In this document: one piece after another, positions 1-5,256 of the stretch
How the letters are laid out: each line of letters starts with the position of its first letter
Position numbering within the stretch: position 1 is the first letter of the stretch
Source: Anaeromyxobacter sp.
GTDB taxonomy: Bacteria; Myxococcota; Myxococcia; Myxococcales; Anaeromyxobacteraceae
Direction: 5' to 3'
Length of the DNA stretch: 5,831 bases
Assembly (NCBI GenBank): GCA_020028115.1
Contig: JAHWYA010000142.1
Span: 1-5,831, forward strand
The notes under the pieces: model-generated
What the model was told of the DNA's origin: nothing
Database searches by the model: none
Seen by the model: the letters and a program-made list of their open reading frames with translations, nothing else
Position numbers and translations under genes: made by a program

Positions 1-694
1 CGAGGGCGAGGGACGCCTCGCGGAAGCTCCGCGGCACGGCCGAGAGCGCGTCCTCCGACACGGTGTAGACCACCGGGACGATGGTGAGGGCGAGGCCGAG
101 GCCCGCGACGACGGCGTTCAGGCGGAACGAGAACCCGAAGGCCGACTGGAGCCAGGTCGCCATCACCATGAGCGCGAAGAAGCCGAGGACGACGGAGGGG
201 ATCCCCGCGAGGAGCTCGATCGTCGGCTTCAGGAGCTCCTTCAGCCGGCGGGGAGCGAACTCGGACGTGAACACGGCCGCGGCGATCCCGATCGGCGTCG
301 CGACGAGCATCGCGACGGTCGTGACCTTCAAGGTCCCGACGAAGAGCGGGATCATCGAGTACTTCGGGACGTTGCCGACGGGCTGCCAGAGGTACGAGGC
401 CGCCCGCCCCTCGCGCCAGACCTGCGGCAGGAACATCCGGCCGAGGTCGACCTCCTTCGCGATCTCGGGATCGTGGAAGAGCGGCAGCGCCTCGCGCGCC
501 ACGAAGACGAAGATGAGGACGACGGCGGCGATCCCGGTGAGGGCGACGAGGGTGATGCCCGCCTCGATCGCCGTCTCCCGGACCTGCCGCCGTCTCATCG
601 AGGAGGGGGACGTGACGACCCCCTCCCCGGCTTCCGCCAGGGCTCGCACGGTGGCGATCTCGCCCGCGCTCCGTTCCGTCCCCGTGGCGGCCAT
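1..694 (-). CDS. pstC: PstC, phosphate ABC transporter permease (3' end cut by window edge)
   Basis: PstC is one of the two inner-membrane permeases (with PstA) of the PstSCAB importer, which takes up phosphate delivered by PstS. I translated the minus strand from the ATG at 694, giving 231 residues before the window ends. Hydrophobic segments are visible at about residues 45-65, 113-142, 159-180 and 193-212. Family signatures include GTLKVTT (120-126), ELLAGIPSVVLGFF (160-173) and the start of the EAA loop, EDALSAVPRSFREASLAL (214-231), the region that contacts the ATPase; the window cuts the gene there. The start is uncertain. The ATG at 694 adds a non-hydrophobic tail of about 32 residues, whereas Met33 (598), beginning MRRRQVRETAIEAG, looks more like a usual PstC N-terminus. 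Neither has a clear Shine-Dalgarno sequence. It lies 24 bases after pstS and is probably co-transcribed with it. Identity is firm from the sequence; function follows from the family. Confidence 0.95.
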   Translation of the reverse strand, partial: MAATGTERSAGEIATVRALAEAGEGVVTSPSSMRRRQVRETAIEAGITLVALTGIAAVVLIFVFVAREALPLFHDPEIAKEVDLGRMFLPQVWREGRAASYLWQPVGNVPKYSMIPLFVGTLKVTTVAMLVATPIGIAAAVFTSEFAPRRLKELLKPTIELLAGIPSVVLGFFALMVMATWLQSAFGFSFRLNAVVAGLGLALTIVPVVYTVSEDALSAVPRSFREASLAL

Positions 695-712
695 GTGACG
701 GATCGGTGACGC
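684..712 (-). promoter_or_regulatory. Candidate Pho box at the pstS-pstC junction
   Basis: Read on the pstC coding strand, GCGTCAC (706-712) and CCGTCAC (695-701) are separated by 4 bases. This gives the 11-bp period of a PhoB site. A weaker third unit, CCGCCAC (684-690), continues the register into the pstC coding region. The site overlaps or abuts the first possible pstC start codon, and no -10-like hexamer lies at the expected distance. It could drive a second pst transcript or be a remnant. PhoB binding is inferred from spacing and from similarity to the arrays upstream of pstS and phoB. Confidence 0.45.
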
Positions 713-719
713 CGTCACC
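705..719. repeat. 15-bp inverted repeat at the pstS stop codon
   Basis: GGTGACG and CGTCACC form 7-bp perfect arms around a single C. The repeat touches the pstS stop codon and lies inside the 24-base gap before pstC. As RNA it would be a short stem with strain in the loop, and no U-tract follows, so it is not a standard terminator. It could protect the pstS 3' end and help set PstS levels above PstC, or it may only reflect overlapping Pho-box half sites. Confidence 0.5.
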
Positions 720-1534
720 TACTTGATCGGGTAGTAGCCGACCTGCGTCACGATCGCCTGCCCGTCCTTCGAGAGGCAGAAGTCGATGAACTTCTTGGCG
801 GTCGTGGTCGGAGCGCCCCGCGTGTACATGAAGAGCGGGCGGGAGAGCGGGTACTTCCCCGACTTCACGTTCTCCGCGTTCGGGAGGACCGCCTGGCCGT
901 CGGCGCCGACGATCTTGAGCTCCTTCACGCCCTTCGCGTACGCCGCGCCGCCGTAGCCGATCCCGAACTTCTCCTTCGAGATGGCGTTCACGACCGCCGC
1001 GGTCCCGGGCAGCGTCTGGGCCTCCGGCGCGAAGTCGGCGTTCTTGAGGACGTGCTCCTTGAAGAAGACGTACGTGCCCGAGGAGTTCTCGCGCGAGTAG
1101 AGGACGATCCGGGCGTCCGGGCCGCCGACGTCCTTCCAGTTCGTCACGTCGCCCAGGTAGATCGCCTTGATCTGCTCCTGCGTGAGCTGCTGCACCGGGT
1201 TCGAATCGTTCACGTAGATGGCGACGCCGTCGCGGGCGACGGTGGTCTCGACCGCCTCGACGTTGAACTTCTCCTTCACCTTCGCGACCTCGTCCGGCTT
1301 GATCGAGCGCGAGGAGTTCGCGACGTCGGTCGTGCCGTTCACGAGCGCGGCGATGCCGGTCCCGGAGCCGCCGCCCGTGACCTGCACCTTGTTGCTCGGG
1401 TTCTTCTTCATGTACTCCTCGGCCCATCGCTGGGCGAGGATCACCATCGTGTCCGAGCCCTTCACGGTGAGCGCCTGGGCGCTGGCGAGGGCGGGGAGCG
1501 TCAGTGCGGCGAGGGCGGCGAGCGTTCGAGTCAT
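719..1534 (-). CDS. pstS: PstS, periplasmic phosphate-binding protein
   Basis: PstS captures inorganic phosphate in the periplasm and passes it to the PstC-PstA channel. The product has 271 residues, in the range of the shorter PstS (PBP-like) group. It begins with a Sec signal peptide: Arg3, a hydrophobic core at about residues 5-17, then ALASA with likely cleavage after residue 19. There is no lipobox, so the mature protein should be soluble. Family motifs follow in order: GSDTM (26-30), GGGSGTG (54-60), NSSRSIK (73-79), ARDGVAIYV (100-108), WKDVGG (133-138) and SRENSSGTYVFF (147-158), which form the phosphate cleft in this family. The ATG is supported by AAGGAG seven bases upstream. The gene lies 136 bases downstream of phoR behind its own Pho-box array, so it probably has a PhoB-dependent promoter as well as any read-through from phoBR. 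Confidence 0.97.
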   Translation of the reverse strand: MTRTLAALAALTLPALASAQALTVKGSDTMVILAQRWAEEYMKKNPSNKVQVTGGGSGTGIAALVNGTTDVANSSRSIKPDEVAKVKEKFNVEAVETTVARDGVAIYVNDSNPVQQLTQEQIKAIYLGDVTNWKDVGGPDARIVLYSRENSSGTYVFFKEHVLKNADFAPEAQTLPGTAAVVNAISKEKFGIGYGGAAYAKGVKELKIVGADGQAVLPNAENVKSGKYPLSRPLFMYTRGAPTTTAKKFIDFCLSKDGQAIVTQVGYYPIK

Positions 1535-1541
1535 TTGGGAT

Positions 1542-1547
1542 CTCCTT
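1542..1547 (-). promoter_or_regulatory. Ribosome binding site of pstS
   Basis: On the coding strand this reads AAGGAG, seven bases before the ATG. It is the strongest Shine-Dalgarno sequence in the window and fits the high expression expected of a binding protein. It fixes the pstS start. Confidence 0.85.
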
Positions 1548-1560
1548 CGAGGTTGGGTGG

Positions 1561-1566
1561 GATCTA
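1561..1566 (-). promoter_or_regulatory. Possible -10 element of the pstS promoter
   Basis: The coding strand reads TAGATC, ten bases downstream of the last Pho-box unit. In PhoB-activated promoters the box replaces the -35 region and sits about ten bases before the -10. The match to TATAAT is only three of six, so the position is the main argument. Transcription would begin near 1554, giving a leader of about 20 bases that includes the ribosome binding site. Confidence 0.3.
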
Positions 1567-1576
1567 GCGGCGCGCG

Positions 1577-1616
1577 GTGAACGCCCGATGTCGACGCTGT
1601 GACGACGCCGTGACGA
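1577..1616 (-). promoter_or_regulatory. Pho-box array upstream of pstS (four units, 11-bp period)
   Basis: Reading toward pstS, the 7-bp units are TCGTCAC (1610-1616), TCGTCAC (1599-1605), TCGACAT (1588-1594) and CGTTCAC (1577-1583), each separated by exactly 4 bases. The first two belong to a perfect 9-bp direct repeat, CGTCGTCAC. The 7+4 spacing and the GTCA core match the known PhoB site of enterobacteria (CTGTCAT-type units every 11 bp). Four units would hold two PhoB dimers. Binding is inferred; the repeat and its register are read directly from the sequence. Confidence 0.75.
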
Positions 1617-1638
1617 CGTCACGCGGACCCTCGGCCCC

Positions 1639-1654
1639 CCGCGCCCGGGCGCGG
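1639..1654 (-). terminator. GC palindrome after phoR, possible weak terminator or attenuator
   Basis: CCGCGCCCGGGCGCGG is a perfect 16-bp palindrome beginning 17 bases after the phoR stop codon. As RNA it could form a short, very GC-rich hairpin, though a perfect palindrome must open its centre to make a loop. No T-run follows on the transcribed strand, so it is not a classical intrinsic terminator. It might slow phoBR transcripts before the separate pstS promoter. In DNA this GC-rich such palindromes also arise by chance. Confidence 0.25.
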
Positions 1655-1670
1655 CGACGCACCGCGGCCC

Positions 1671-2801
1671 TCAGGGCGACGGGAGCCGCACCGCGAAGCT
1701 CGTGCCGGACGAGCCGCTCTCCACGTGCACGTCCCCGCCCATCGCCATGACGAGGTGCTTCACGATGGCGAGCCCGAGCCCCGTTCCGCCTTGCTCGCGC
1801 GAGCGCCCGGCGTCGACGCGGTAGAACCGCTCGAAGATGCGCGAGAGGTGGTGCCGCTCGATGCCGGGCCCGGTGTCCGTCACGGTGATCGTGACGCCCG
1901 CGTCGCCGCGGAGGACGCCCACCGTGACGCCCCCCTGGGGCGTGTACTTGATCCCGTTCTCGACGAGGTTCACGAGCACCTGCTCGAGCGCGCGCGCGTC
2001 GCCCCGGACGAGCGTCCCCGGTGGGACCTCGCTCGCGAGCGCGAGGCCCTTCGCGCGCGCCGAGTCCAGGAGGAGCTCGAAGACCTGCCGCACGACGCCC
2101 GTGACGTCCACCGGAGCGGCCTCGAGCGGGAGCTGACGCGACTCGATCCGGGAGAGGTCGAGGAGGTCCTGGGTGAGCCGCGCCAGGCGCTCCGCGTGCC
2201 GCGCGACGATGTCGATGAAGTTGCGCGCCGCCGCGGGGTCTTCCACCGCGCCGGAGAGGAGGGTCTCCGCGGCCGCGCGGATCGCTGCGATCGGCGTGCG
2301 CAGCTCGTGGCTCGCGTTCGCGACGAAGTCGCGCCGCGTCGCCTCCGCGCGCCGCGCCTCCGTCACGTCGCGCATGAGCAGCAGCACCTCCCCGCGCAGC
2401 AGCGGCGCGAGGTGGACGAGGTAGGTCCGGCGCCCGACGGAGAGGTCGAGCCGCCGGGGCGTCCCCTCGAGCGCGCGCTTCACCGCGTCGGAGAGCTCGG
2501 CGCTCCGCGTGATCTCGAGGGGCGTGAGGCCGTGGGCCCGTCCGGCCACGGCGAGCGTGTCGAAGGCGGCATTGGAGACCCGGACCCATCCCTCCTTGGA
2601 GACGAGCGCGGCGGCGTCCGGGAAGGCCGAGAGCAGCTCCTGCTCGACCGGGTCCCGGTCCGGCTCCGACCGGCGGCGCTCGCGGCGGGCGAGGAGCTCG
2701 GCGAGCTCGCGGACGTCGCGGCCGAGGTCGGCGCGCGCGCCGCCCTCCAGCTCCGCGCGCAGCGCGCGGATCGCGGCGAAGAGGGGCGTCCGTCCGAGCA
2801 C
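1671..2801 (-). CDS. phoR: PhoR-like sensor histidine kinase without membrane segments
   Basis: PhoR autophosphorylates when phosphate is scarce and passes the phosphate to PhoB; when phosphate is plentiful it usually acts as a PhoB phosphatase controlled by PstSCAB and PhoU. The 376-residue product has a charged, probably helical N-terminus (1-50), a PAS domain (about 52-148, ending LLLMRDVTEARRAE), a HisKA domain with the phosphoacceptor His165 in FVANASHELRTP, and a HATPase domain. The latter shows the N box NLVENGIKYTP (278-288), G1 box DTGPGI (from 309), F box FERFYR and G2 box GGTGLGL (338-344). No hydrophobic stretch is long enough to cross a membrane, unlike E. coli PhoR. I chose the GTG at 2801 because GGTGAGG precedes it by five bases; this site overlaps the phoB stop, and the gap is only seven bases, so translation is probably coupled. 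The Pho assignment rests mainly on its phoB and pst neighbours. Confidence 0.92.
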   Translation of the reverse strand: MLGRTPLFAAIRALRAELEGGARADLGRDVRELAELLARRERRRSEPDRDPVEQELLSAFPDAAALVSKEGWVRVSNAAFDTLAVAGRAHGLTPLEITRSAELSDAVKRALEGTPRRLDLSVGRRTYLVHLAPLLRGEVLLLMRDVTEARRAEATRRDFVANASHELRTPIAAIRAAAETLLSGAVEDPAAARNFIDIVARHAERLARLTQDLLDLSRIESRQLPLEAAPVDVTGVVRQVFELLLDSARAKGLALASEVPPGTLVRGDARALEQVLVNLVENGIKYTPQGGVTVGVLRGDAGVTITVTDTGPGIERHHLSRIFERFYRVDAGRSREQGGTGLGLAIVKHLVMAMGGDVHVESGSSGTSFAVRLPSP

Positions 2802-2806
2802 GCGCC

Positions 2807-2813
2807 CCTCACC
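2807..2813 (-). promoter_or_regulatory. Ribosome binding site of phoR, inside the end of phoB
   Basis: The coding strand reads GGTGAGG, five bases before the GTG start at 2801. The TGA within it is the phoB stop codon. A ribosome ending phoB would therefore stand on the phoR site, which supports coupled synthesis of the pair. It also decides the GTG start over the upstream in-frame ATG at 2894, which would overlap phoB by 86 bases. Confidence 0.65.
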
Positions 2814-3504
2814 CCCCCTCGTCCGGGTCCACCAGGCGATAACCGATCCCCCGCACGGTCTCGAGCAGCTCGCGGCCGGAGCCGAGCTTCTCACGAAGCC
2901 GCTTCACGTGCGTGTCCACTGTACGCGTCTCCAGCTCGGAGGACATCTCCCAGACGTCCTCGAGGAGCTGCTCCCGCGACTGGACGCGGCCGAGCCGCGC
3001 CATGAAGGTGGCGAGGAGCCGGAACTCGAGCGGCGTGAGCTGGATCTCCGCGCCGTCGACGAAGACGCGGTGCGCGTCGACGTCCACGCGGATCGGCCCG
3101 ACCGTCTCGGGCGGCCGCTCCGCCACCCGCCCGGAGCCCGCCCGGCGGAGCACCGCCTTGAGGCGCAGCACGAGCTCGCGAACGCTGAACGGCTTCGTCA
3201 CGTAGTCGTCGGCGCCGAGCTCGAACCCGACGACGCGGTCGACCTCCTCCCCCTTCGCGGTGAGCATCACCACCGGCACGTGGCGCGTGCGGGGGTCGGA
3301 CTTGATGTGCCGGCACACCTCCGTCCCCGAGACGTCGGGGAGCATGAGGTCGAGGAGGACGAGGTCTGGGACGCGCCGGCGCAGCTGCGCGAGCGCCTGC
3401 TCGCCGGTGGTCGCGAGGAGGGTCTCGAAGCCCGCGGCCCGGAGGTTGAAGTCGACGAGGGAGAGGAGATCTCGCTCGTCGTCCACGAGTAGCACCGACG
3501 TCAC
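2809..3504 (-). CDS. phoB: PhoB, phosphate-regulon response regulator (OmpR/PhoB type)
   Basis: PhoB is the DNA-binding response regulator of the Pho regulon; once phosphorylated by PhoR it dimerises on Pho boxes and recruits RNA polymerase. At 231 residues it has the usual family length. The receiver domain (about 3-120) keeps the acidic pair Asp8-Asp9, phosphoacceptor Asp52 in LLDLMLP, Thr82 in MLTAKG and Lys104 in TKPF. The C-terminal winged helix (about 135-226) has LTPLEFRLL, a recognition helix near TVDTHVKRLREKLG (195-208) and the wing motif TVRGIGYRL (216-224). The start is a GTG at 3504, with AAGGTG five bases upstream. It is first in a phoB-phoR-pstS-pstC series and diverges from ppx. 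The Pho-box array 24 bases upstream indicates autoregulation. The fold is certain; PhoB rather than another OmpR-family regulator is inferred from context and those boxes. Confidence 0.95.
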   Translation of the reverse strand: MTSVLLVDDERDLLSLVDFNLRAAGFETLLATTGEQALAQLRRRVPDLVLLDLMLPDVSGTEVCRHIKSDPRTRHVPVVMLTAKGEEVDRVVGFELGADDYVTKPFSVRELVLRLKAVLRRAGSGRVAERPPETVGPIRVDVDAHRVFVDGAEIQLTPLEFRLLATFMARLGRVQSREQLLEDVWEMSSELETRTVDTHVKRLREKLGSGRELLETVRGIGYRLVDPDEGG

Positions 3505-3509
3505 GGGGA

Positions 3510-3515
3510 CACCTT
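3510..3515 (-). promoter_or_regulatory. Ribosome binding site of phoB
   Basis: The coding strand reads AAGGTG, five bases before the GTG start codon. It supports GTG as the true start. It overlaps the only A/T-rich hexamer that could act as a -10 for the Pho-box promoter, which raises a conflict discussed in the findings. Confidence 0.65.
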
Positions 3516-3528
3516 AACTCACGGCGAC

Positions 3529-3568
3529 GTGACGGGCGCGTGGCCGGAATGTCACGGAACCGTGACGC
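3529..3568 (-). promoter_or_regulatory. Pho-box array upstream of phoB in the divergent phoB-ppx region
   Basis: Reading toward phoB, 7-bp units lie every 11 bp: GCGTCAC (3562-3568), CCGTGAC (3551-3557), CGGCCAC (3540-3546) and CCGTCAC (3529-3535). The outer two match the units upstream of pstS; the inner two are imperfect. The array is 40 bp long, the same as at pstS, and ends 24 bases before the phoB start. Units one and two also form an inverted repeat with 7-bp arms, GTCACGG and CCGTGAC, around AA (3551-3566). Autoregulation of phoB is known in many bacteria and is the likely role; an effect on ppx, whose start is 140 bases away, is possible. Confidence 0.65.
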
Positions 3569-3610
3569 CCGCTTCGGAGCGCAGGGCGACCGTCGCCGGA
3601 CACGCGGGGC

Positions 3611-3624
3611 CCGAACATGTTCGG
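3611..3624. repeat. Perfect 14-bp palindrome in the ppx leader, possible operator
   Basis: CCGAACATGTTCGG is identical to its own reverse complement and has an A/T-rich centre in an otherwise GC-rich stretch. It lies 84 bases upstream of the proposed ppx start and 42 bases beyond the Pho-box array. The form suits a dimeric repressor or activator. I cannot name the regulator. The GAAC/GTTC halves recall LexA sites of Gram-positive bacteria, but those have four bases between halves and this has two. Confidence 0.4.
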
Positions 3625-3650
3625 CGCCGCACCCTGCTCCGTGACAAGCT

Positions 3651-3669
3651 GGTGGACGGCGGGTCCACC
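3651..3669 (+). repeat. Hairpin in the ppx leader
   Basis: GGTGGAC (3651-3657) and GTCCACC (3663-3669) are perfect 7-bp arms around a GGCGG loop. An outer pair, CTGCTC (3634-3639) with GAGCAG (3682-3687), could enclose it and bring the structure close to the ppx ribosome binding site at 3695-3699. No T-run follows, so it is not an intrinsic terminator. A role in ppx mRNA stability or translation is only a possibility. Confidence 0.35.
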
Positions 3670-3694
3670 CCATCCGGGAGCGAGCAGCGGGCCC

Positions 3695-3699
3695 TGGAG
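3695..3699 (+). promoter_or_regulatory. Ribosome binding site of ppx
   Basis: TGGAG lies nine bases before the GTG at 3709. It is moderate in strength and spacing, but it is the only Shine-Dalgarno-like sequence near an in-frame start that leaves the family N-terminus intact. It decides against the longer reading from 3529, which would run through the Pho boxes. Confidence 0.5.
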
Positions 3700-3708
3700 T
3701 CGCGACAC

Positions 3709-5205
3709 GTGCACGGCGGACACCACAGGATCATCGGCGCCATCGACGTCGGCACGAACGCGGCCCGGCTCGAGATCGCGCGCGTGCACCTGGACGGCTC
3801 GCTCGAGACCCTCCACCAGGAACGGGATCCGATCAGGCCCGGCGAGGGCGTCTTCCTCACCGGACGGATGGCGAAGGAGGTCGAGGACCGGCTCGTGAGC
3901 ACGATGCGCCGGTACGCCGCGCTCTGCCGGCGCTACCGGGCGCAGGTCCGCGCGGTCGGGACGAGCGCGCTCCGCGAGGCGAAGAACGGGCGAGACGTCG
4001 TCCGGCGCGTGCGGGCCGCGGCGGGGCTCGACCTCGAGATCGTGTCCGGGCGCGAGGAGGCGCGGCTCATCTGCGTCGGCGTCCTCCACGGCCGCGCGCC
4101 GGGGAGCCGCAGCGTGCTCCTCGACATCGGCGGGGGCTCGACCGAGGTCGCGACGGCGGTCGGCGATCGCCCCACGAACCTGTGGAGCGTTCCCCTCGGC
4201 GCGGTCCGGCTCACGCAGATCTTCGGGACGGGTGCGCGCGTCTCGGACTCGCGGCTCGCGGCGCTCCGCGCGTTCGCGGCGGAGGCGTTCCGGGAGGCGA
4301 CGCCGTCCCTGGCGCTGAGCCGGGCCCCTGCCGTCGGGAGCTCCGGGACCATCGAGGCGGTCGTGGGGTTCGCGTCCGACGGCCGGCGGGCGACGCGCAA
4401 GGAGATCGCGCGCGCGGTGGACGCGCTCGCAGCGATGAGCGTGGCCGAGCGGCGCAGGAAGTTCGATCCGCGCCGCGCGGAGATCGTGGTCGCGGGCGCC
4501 GCGGTCCTCGAGGCGGCGATGCGACACCTCGCCCTGGAGGCGATCACCGCGGTCGGCACCGGGCTCCGCAACGGCATCCTGGTCGAGCTCTCGCGCCGCG
4601 ACGAGGGCCGCGGCGCGGCCGAGAGCACCGAGGCGGTCGTCGCGCTCGGGCGGCGGTTCCAGTTCGACGAGCCCCACGCGACGCAGGTCGCCCGCCTCGC
4701 CCTCGCCCTCTACGACCGCCTCGCGCGGCTCCACGGTCTCCCCCCCCGCGCGCGCCGGATCCTGGAGGCCGCCGCCCTCCTCCACGACGTCGGCCACGCC
4801 GTCTCGCCGCAGGCGCACCACAAGCACACCTACTACCTCATCGCCAACGCGGACCTCCCCGGCTTCGCCGATCGCGAGCGCGAGCTCGTCGCCCTCGTCG
4901 CGCGATACCACCGGCGGTCCCACCCCGGCCGCGCCCGCCGGGACCTCGTCGAGCTGACGGCGGTCGAGCTCGCCACGGTCCGCAAGCTCGTCGCGATCCT
5001 CCGGGTGGCCGACGCGCTCGACCGCAGCCACCAGCAGCCCGTGCGCGCGATCCGTACCGAGGTGCGCCGCGGCGCGGTGGAGCTCCGCGTGGCCGCCCGC
5101 GGCGCCCTCGACCTGGAGCTCTGGGACGCCGCGCGCGAGGCGGGCCTCTTCCAGCGCGTGTTCGCGCGGCGCCTCGTGATCGGGCGGAGCGGCCGCGCCG
5201 CCTGA
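3709..5205 (+). CDS. ppx: Ppx/GppA exopolyphosphatase / pppGpp phosphatase with HD domain
   Basis: Ppx/GppA enzymes remove terminal phosphate from polyphosphate and, in many members, convert pppGpp to ppGpp in the cytoplasm. From the GTG at 3709 the product has 498 residues, the usual length for members with the C-terminal domain. The ASKHA ATPase-like fold shows AIDVGTN (11-17), GTSALREAKN, SGREEARL with the catalytic-type Glu116-Glu117, DIGGGSTEV (139-147), GAVRLT, GSSGTIEAV (210-218) and GLRNGIL. An HD domain follows, with LLHDVGHAV (His359-Asp360), HHKHTYYLI, ARYHRRSHP and RVADALDRSH (433-442). The HD pair and a later Asp are intact, whereas E. coli Ppx has a degenerate form. The usual SNS after the first glycine reads TNA here. 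It diverges from phoB, linking polyphosphate turnover to phosphate sensing. Sequence alone does not separate Ppx from GppA activity. Confidence 0.93.
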   Translation: MHGGHHRIIGAIDVGTNAARLEIARVHLDGSLETLHQERDPIRPGEGVFLTGRMAKEVEDRLVSTMRRYAALCRRYRAQVRAVGTSALREAKNGRDVVRRVRAAAGLDLEIVSGREEARLICVGVLHGRAPGSRSVLLDIGGGSTEVATAVGDRPTNLWSVPLGAVRLTQIFGTGARVSDSRLAALRAFAAEAFREATPSLALSRAPAVGSSGTIEAVVGFASDGRRATRKEIARAVDALAAMSVAERRRKFDPRRAEIVVAGAAVLEAAMRHLALEAITAVGTGLRNGILVELSRRDEGRGAAESTEAVVALGRRFQFDEPHATQVARLALALYDRLARLHGLPPRARRILEAAALLHDVGHAVSPQAHHKHTYYLIANADLPGFADRERELVALVARYHRRSHPGRARRDLVELTAVELATVRKLVAILRVADALDRSHQQPVRAIRTEVRRGAVELRVAARGALDLELWDAAREAGLFQRVFARRLVIGRSGRAA

Positions 5206-5244
5206 CCGGACGGTGCGCGTTCTTTCCTTGGCGCCCGCGCGCGG

Positions 5245-5250
5245 TACGAT
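5245..5250 (+). promoter_or_regulatory. Candidate -10 element for a leaderless transcript
   Basis: TACGAT fits TANNNT and ends six bases before the GTG at 5257, so transcription would start at or very near that codon. The T-rich stretch TTCTTT (5220-5225) could supply a poor -35 at a long 19-base spacing. No purine-rich Shine-Dalgarno sequence lies upstream of the GTG, which is what a leaderless gene would show. Confidence 0.4.
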
Positions 5251-5256
5251 GGCGCC

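Noticed and set aside
612..618. Isolated GTGACGA near the pstC Met33 codon
   Set aside because: It has no partner at 11-bp spacing on either side and encodes Val-Val-Thr.
1..698. 205-codon plus-strand frame (81-698) over the pstC region
   Set aside because: The opposite strand encodes clear PstC membrane segments and the EAA motif; the plus-strand reading has no such features.
1891..1930. Two GTGACGC copies 33 bp apart inside phoR
   Set aside because: They come from repeated Gly-Val-Thr codons in the ATPase domain, and the in-between units at 1902 and 1913 do not match. It is a useful reminder that single GTGAC hits are common in this DNA.
1564..2589. 341-codon open frame on the minus strand, out of frame with phoR
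   Set aside because: It is an Arg/Ala/Gly-rich frame-shifted reading of phoR, whose true frame contains the H, N, G1, F and G2 boxes.
1725..3005. 426-codon open frame on the plus strand across phoR and phoB
   Set aside because: It is antisense to conserved kinase and regulator motifs and is rich in Arg, Glu, Asp and Val with no recognisable domain.
2509..3492. 327-codon open frame on the plus strand
   Set aside because: It is antisense to phoB and the start of phoR, with low-complexity composition and no motif.
3613..3623. GAACATGTTC as a LexA (SOS) box
   Set aside because: Known GAAC/GTTC LexA sites have four bases between the halves; here there are two, and no SOS gene is nearby.
3529..3708. 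Longer ppx reading starting at GTG 3529
   Set aside because: The extra 60 residues show no family similarity, there is no ribosome binding site at 3529, and this stretch contains the Pho boxes and the palindrome.
5194..5227. Intrinsic terminator after ppx
   Set aside because: GCGC-based pairing around the stop codon is short and mismatched, and the following TTCTTTCC is too broken by C to be a convincing T-run.
5249..5251. ATG just upstream of the GTG as the start of the exported protein
   Set aside because: It is out of frame with the signal peptide and the CsgG-like domain and overlaps the proposed -10.
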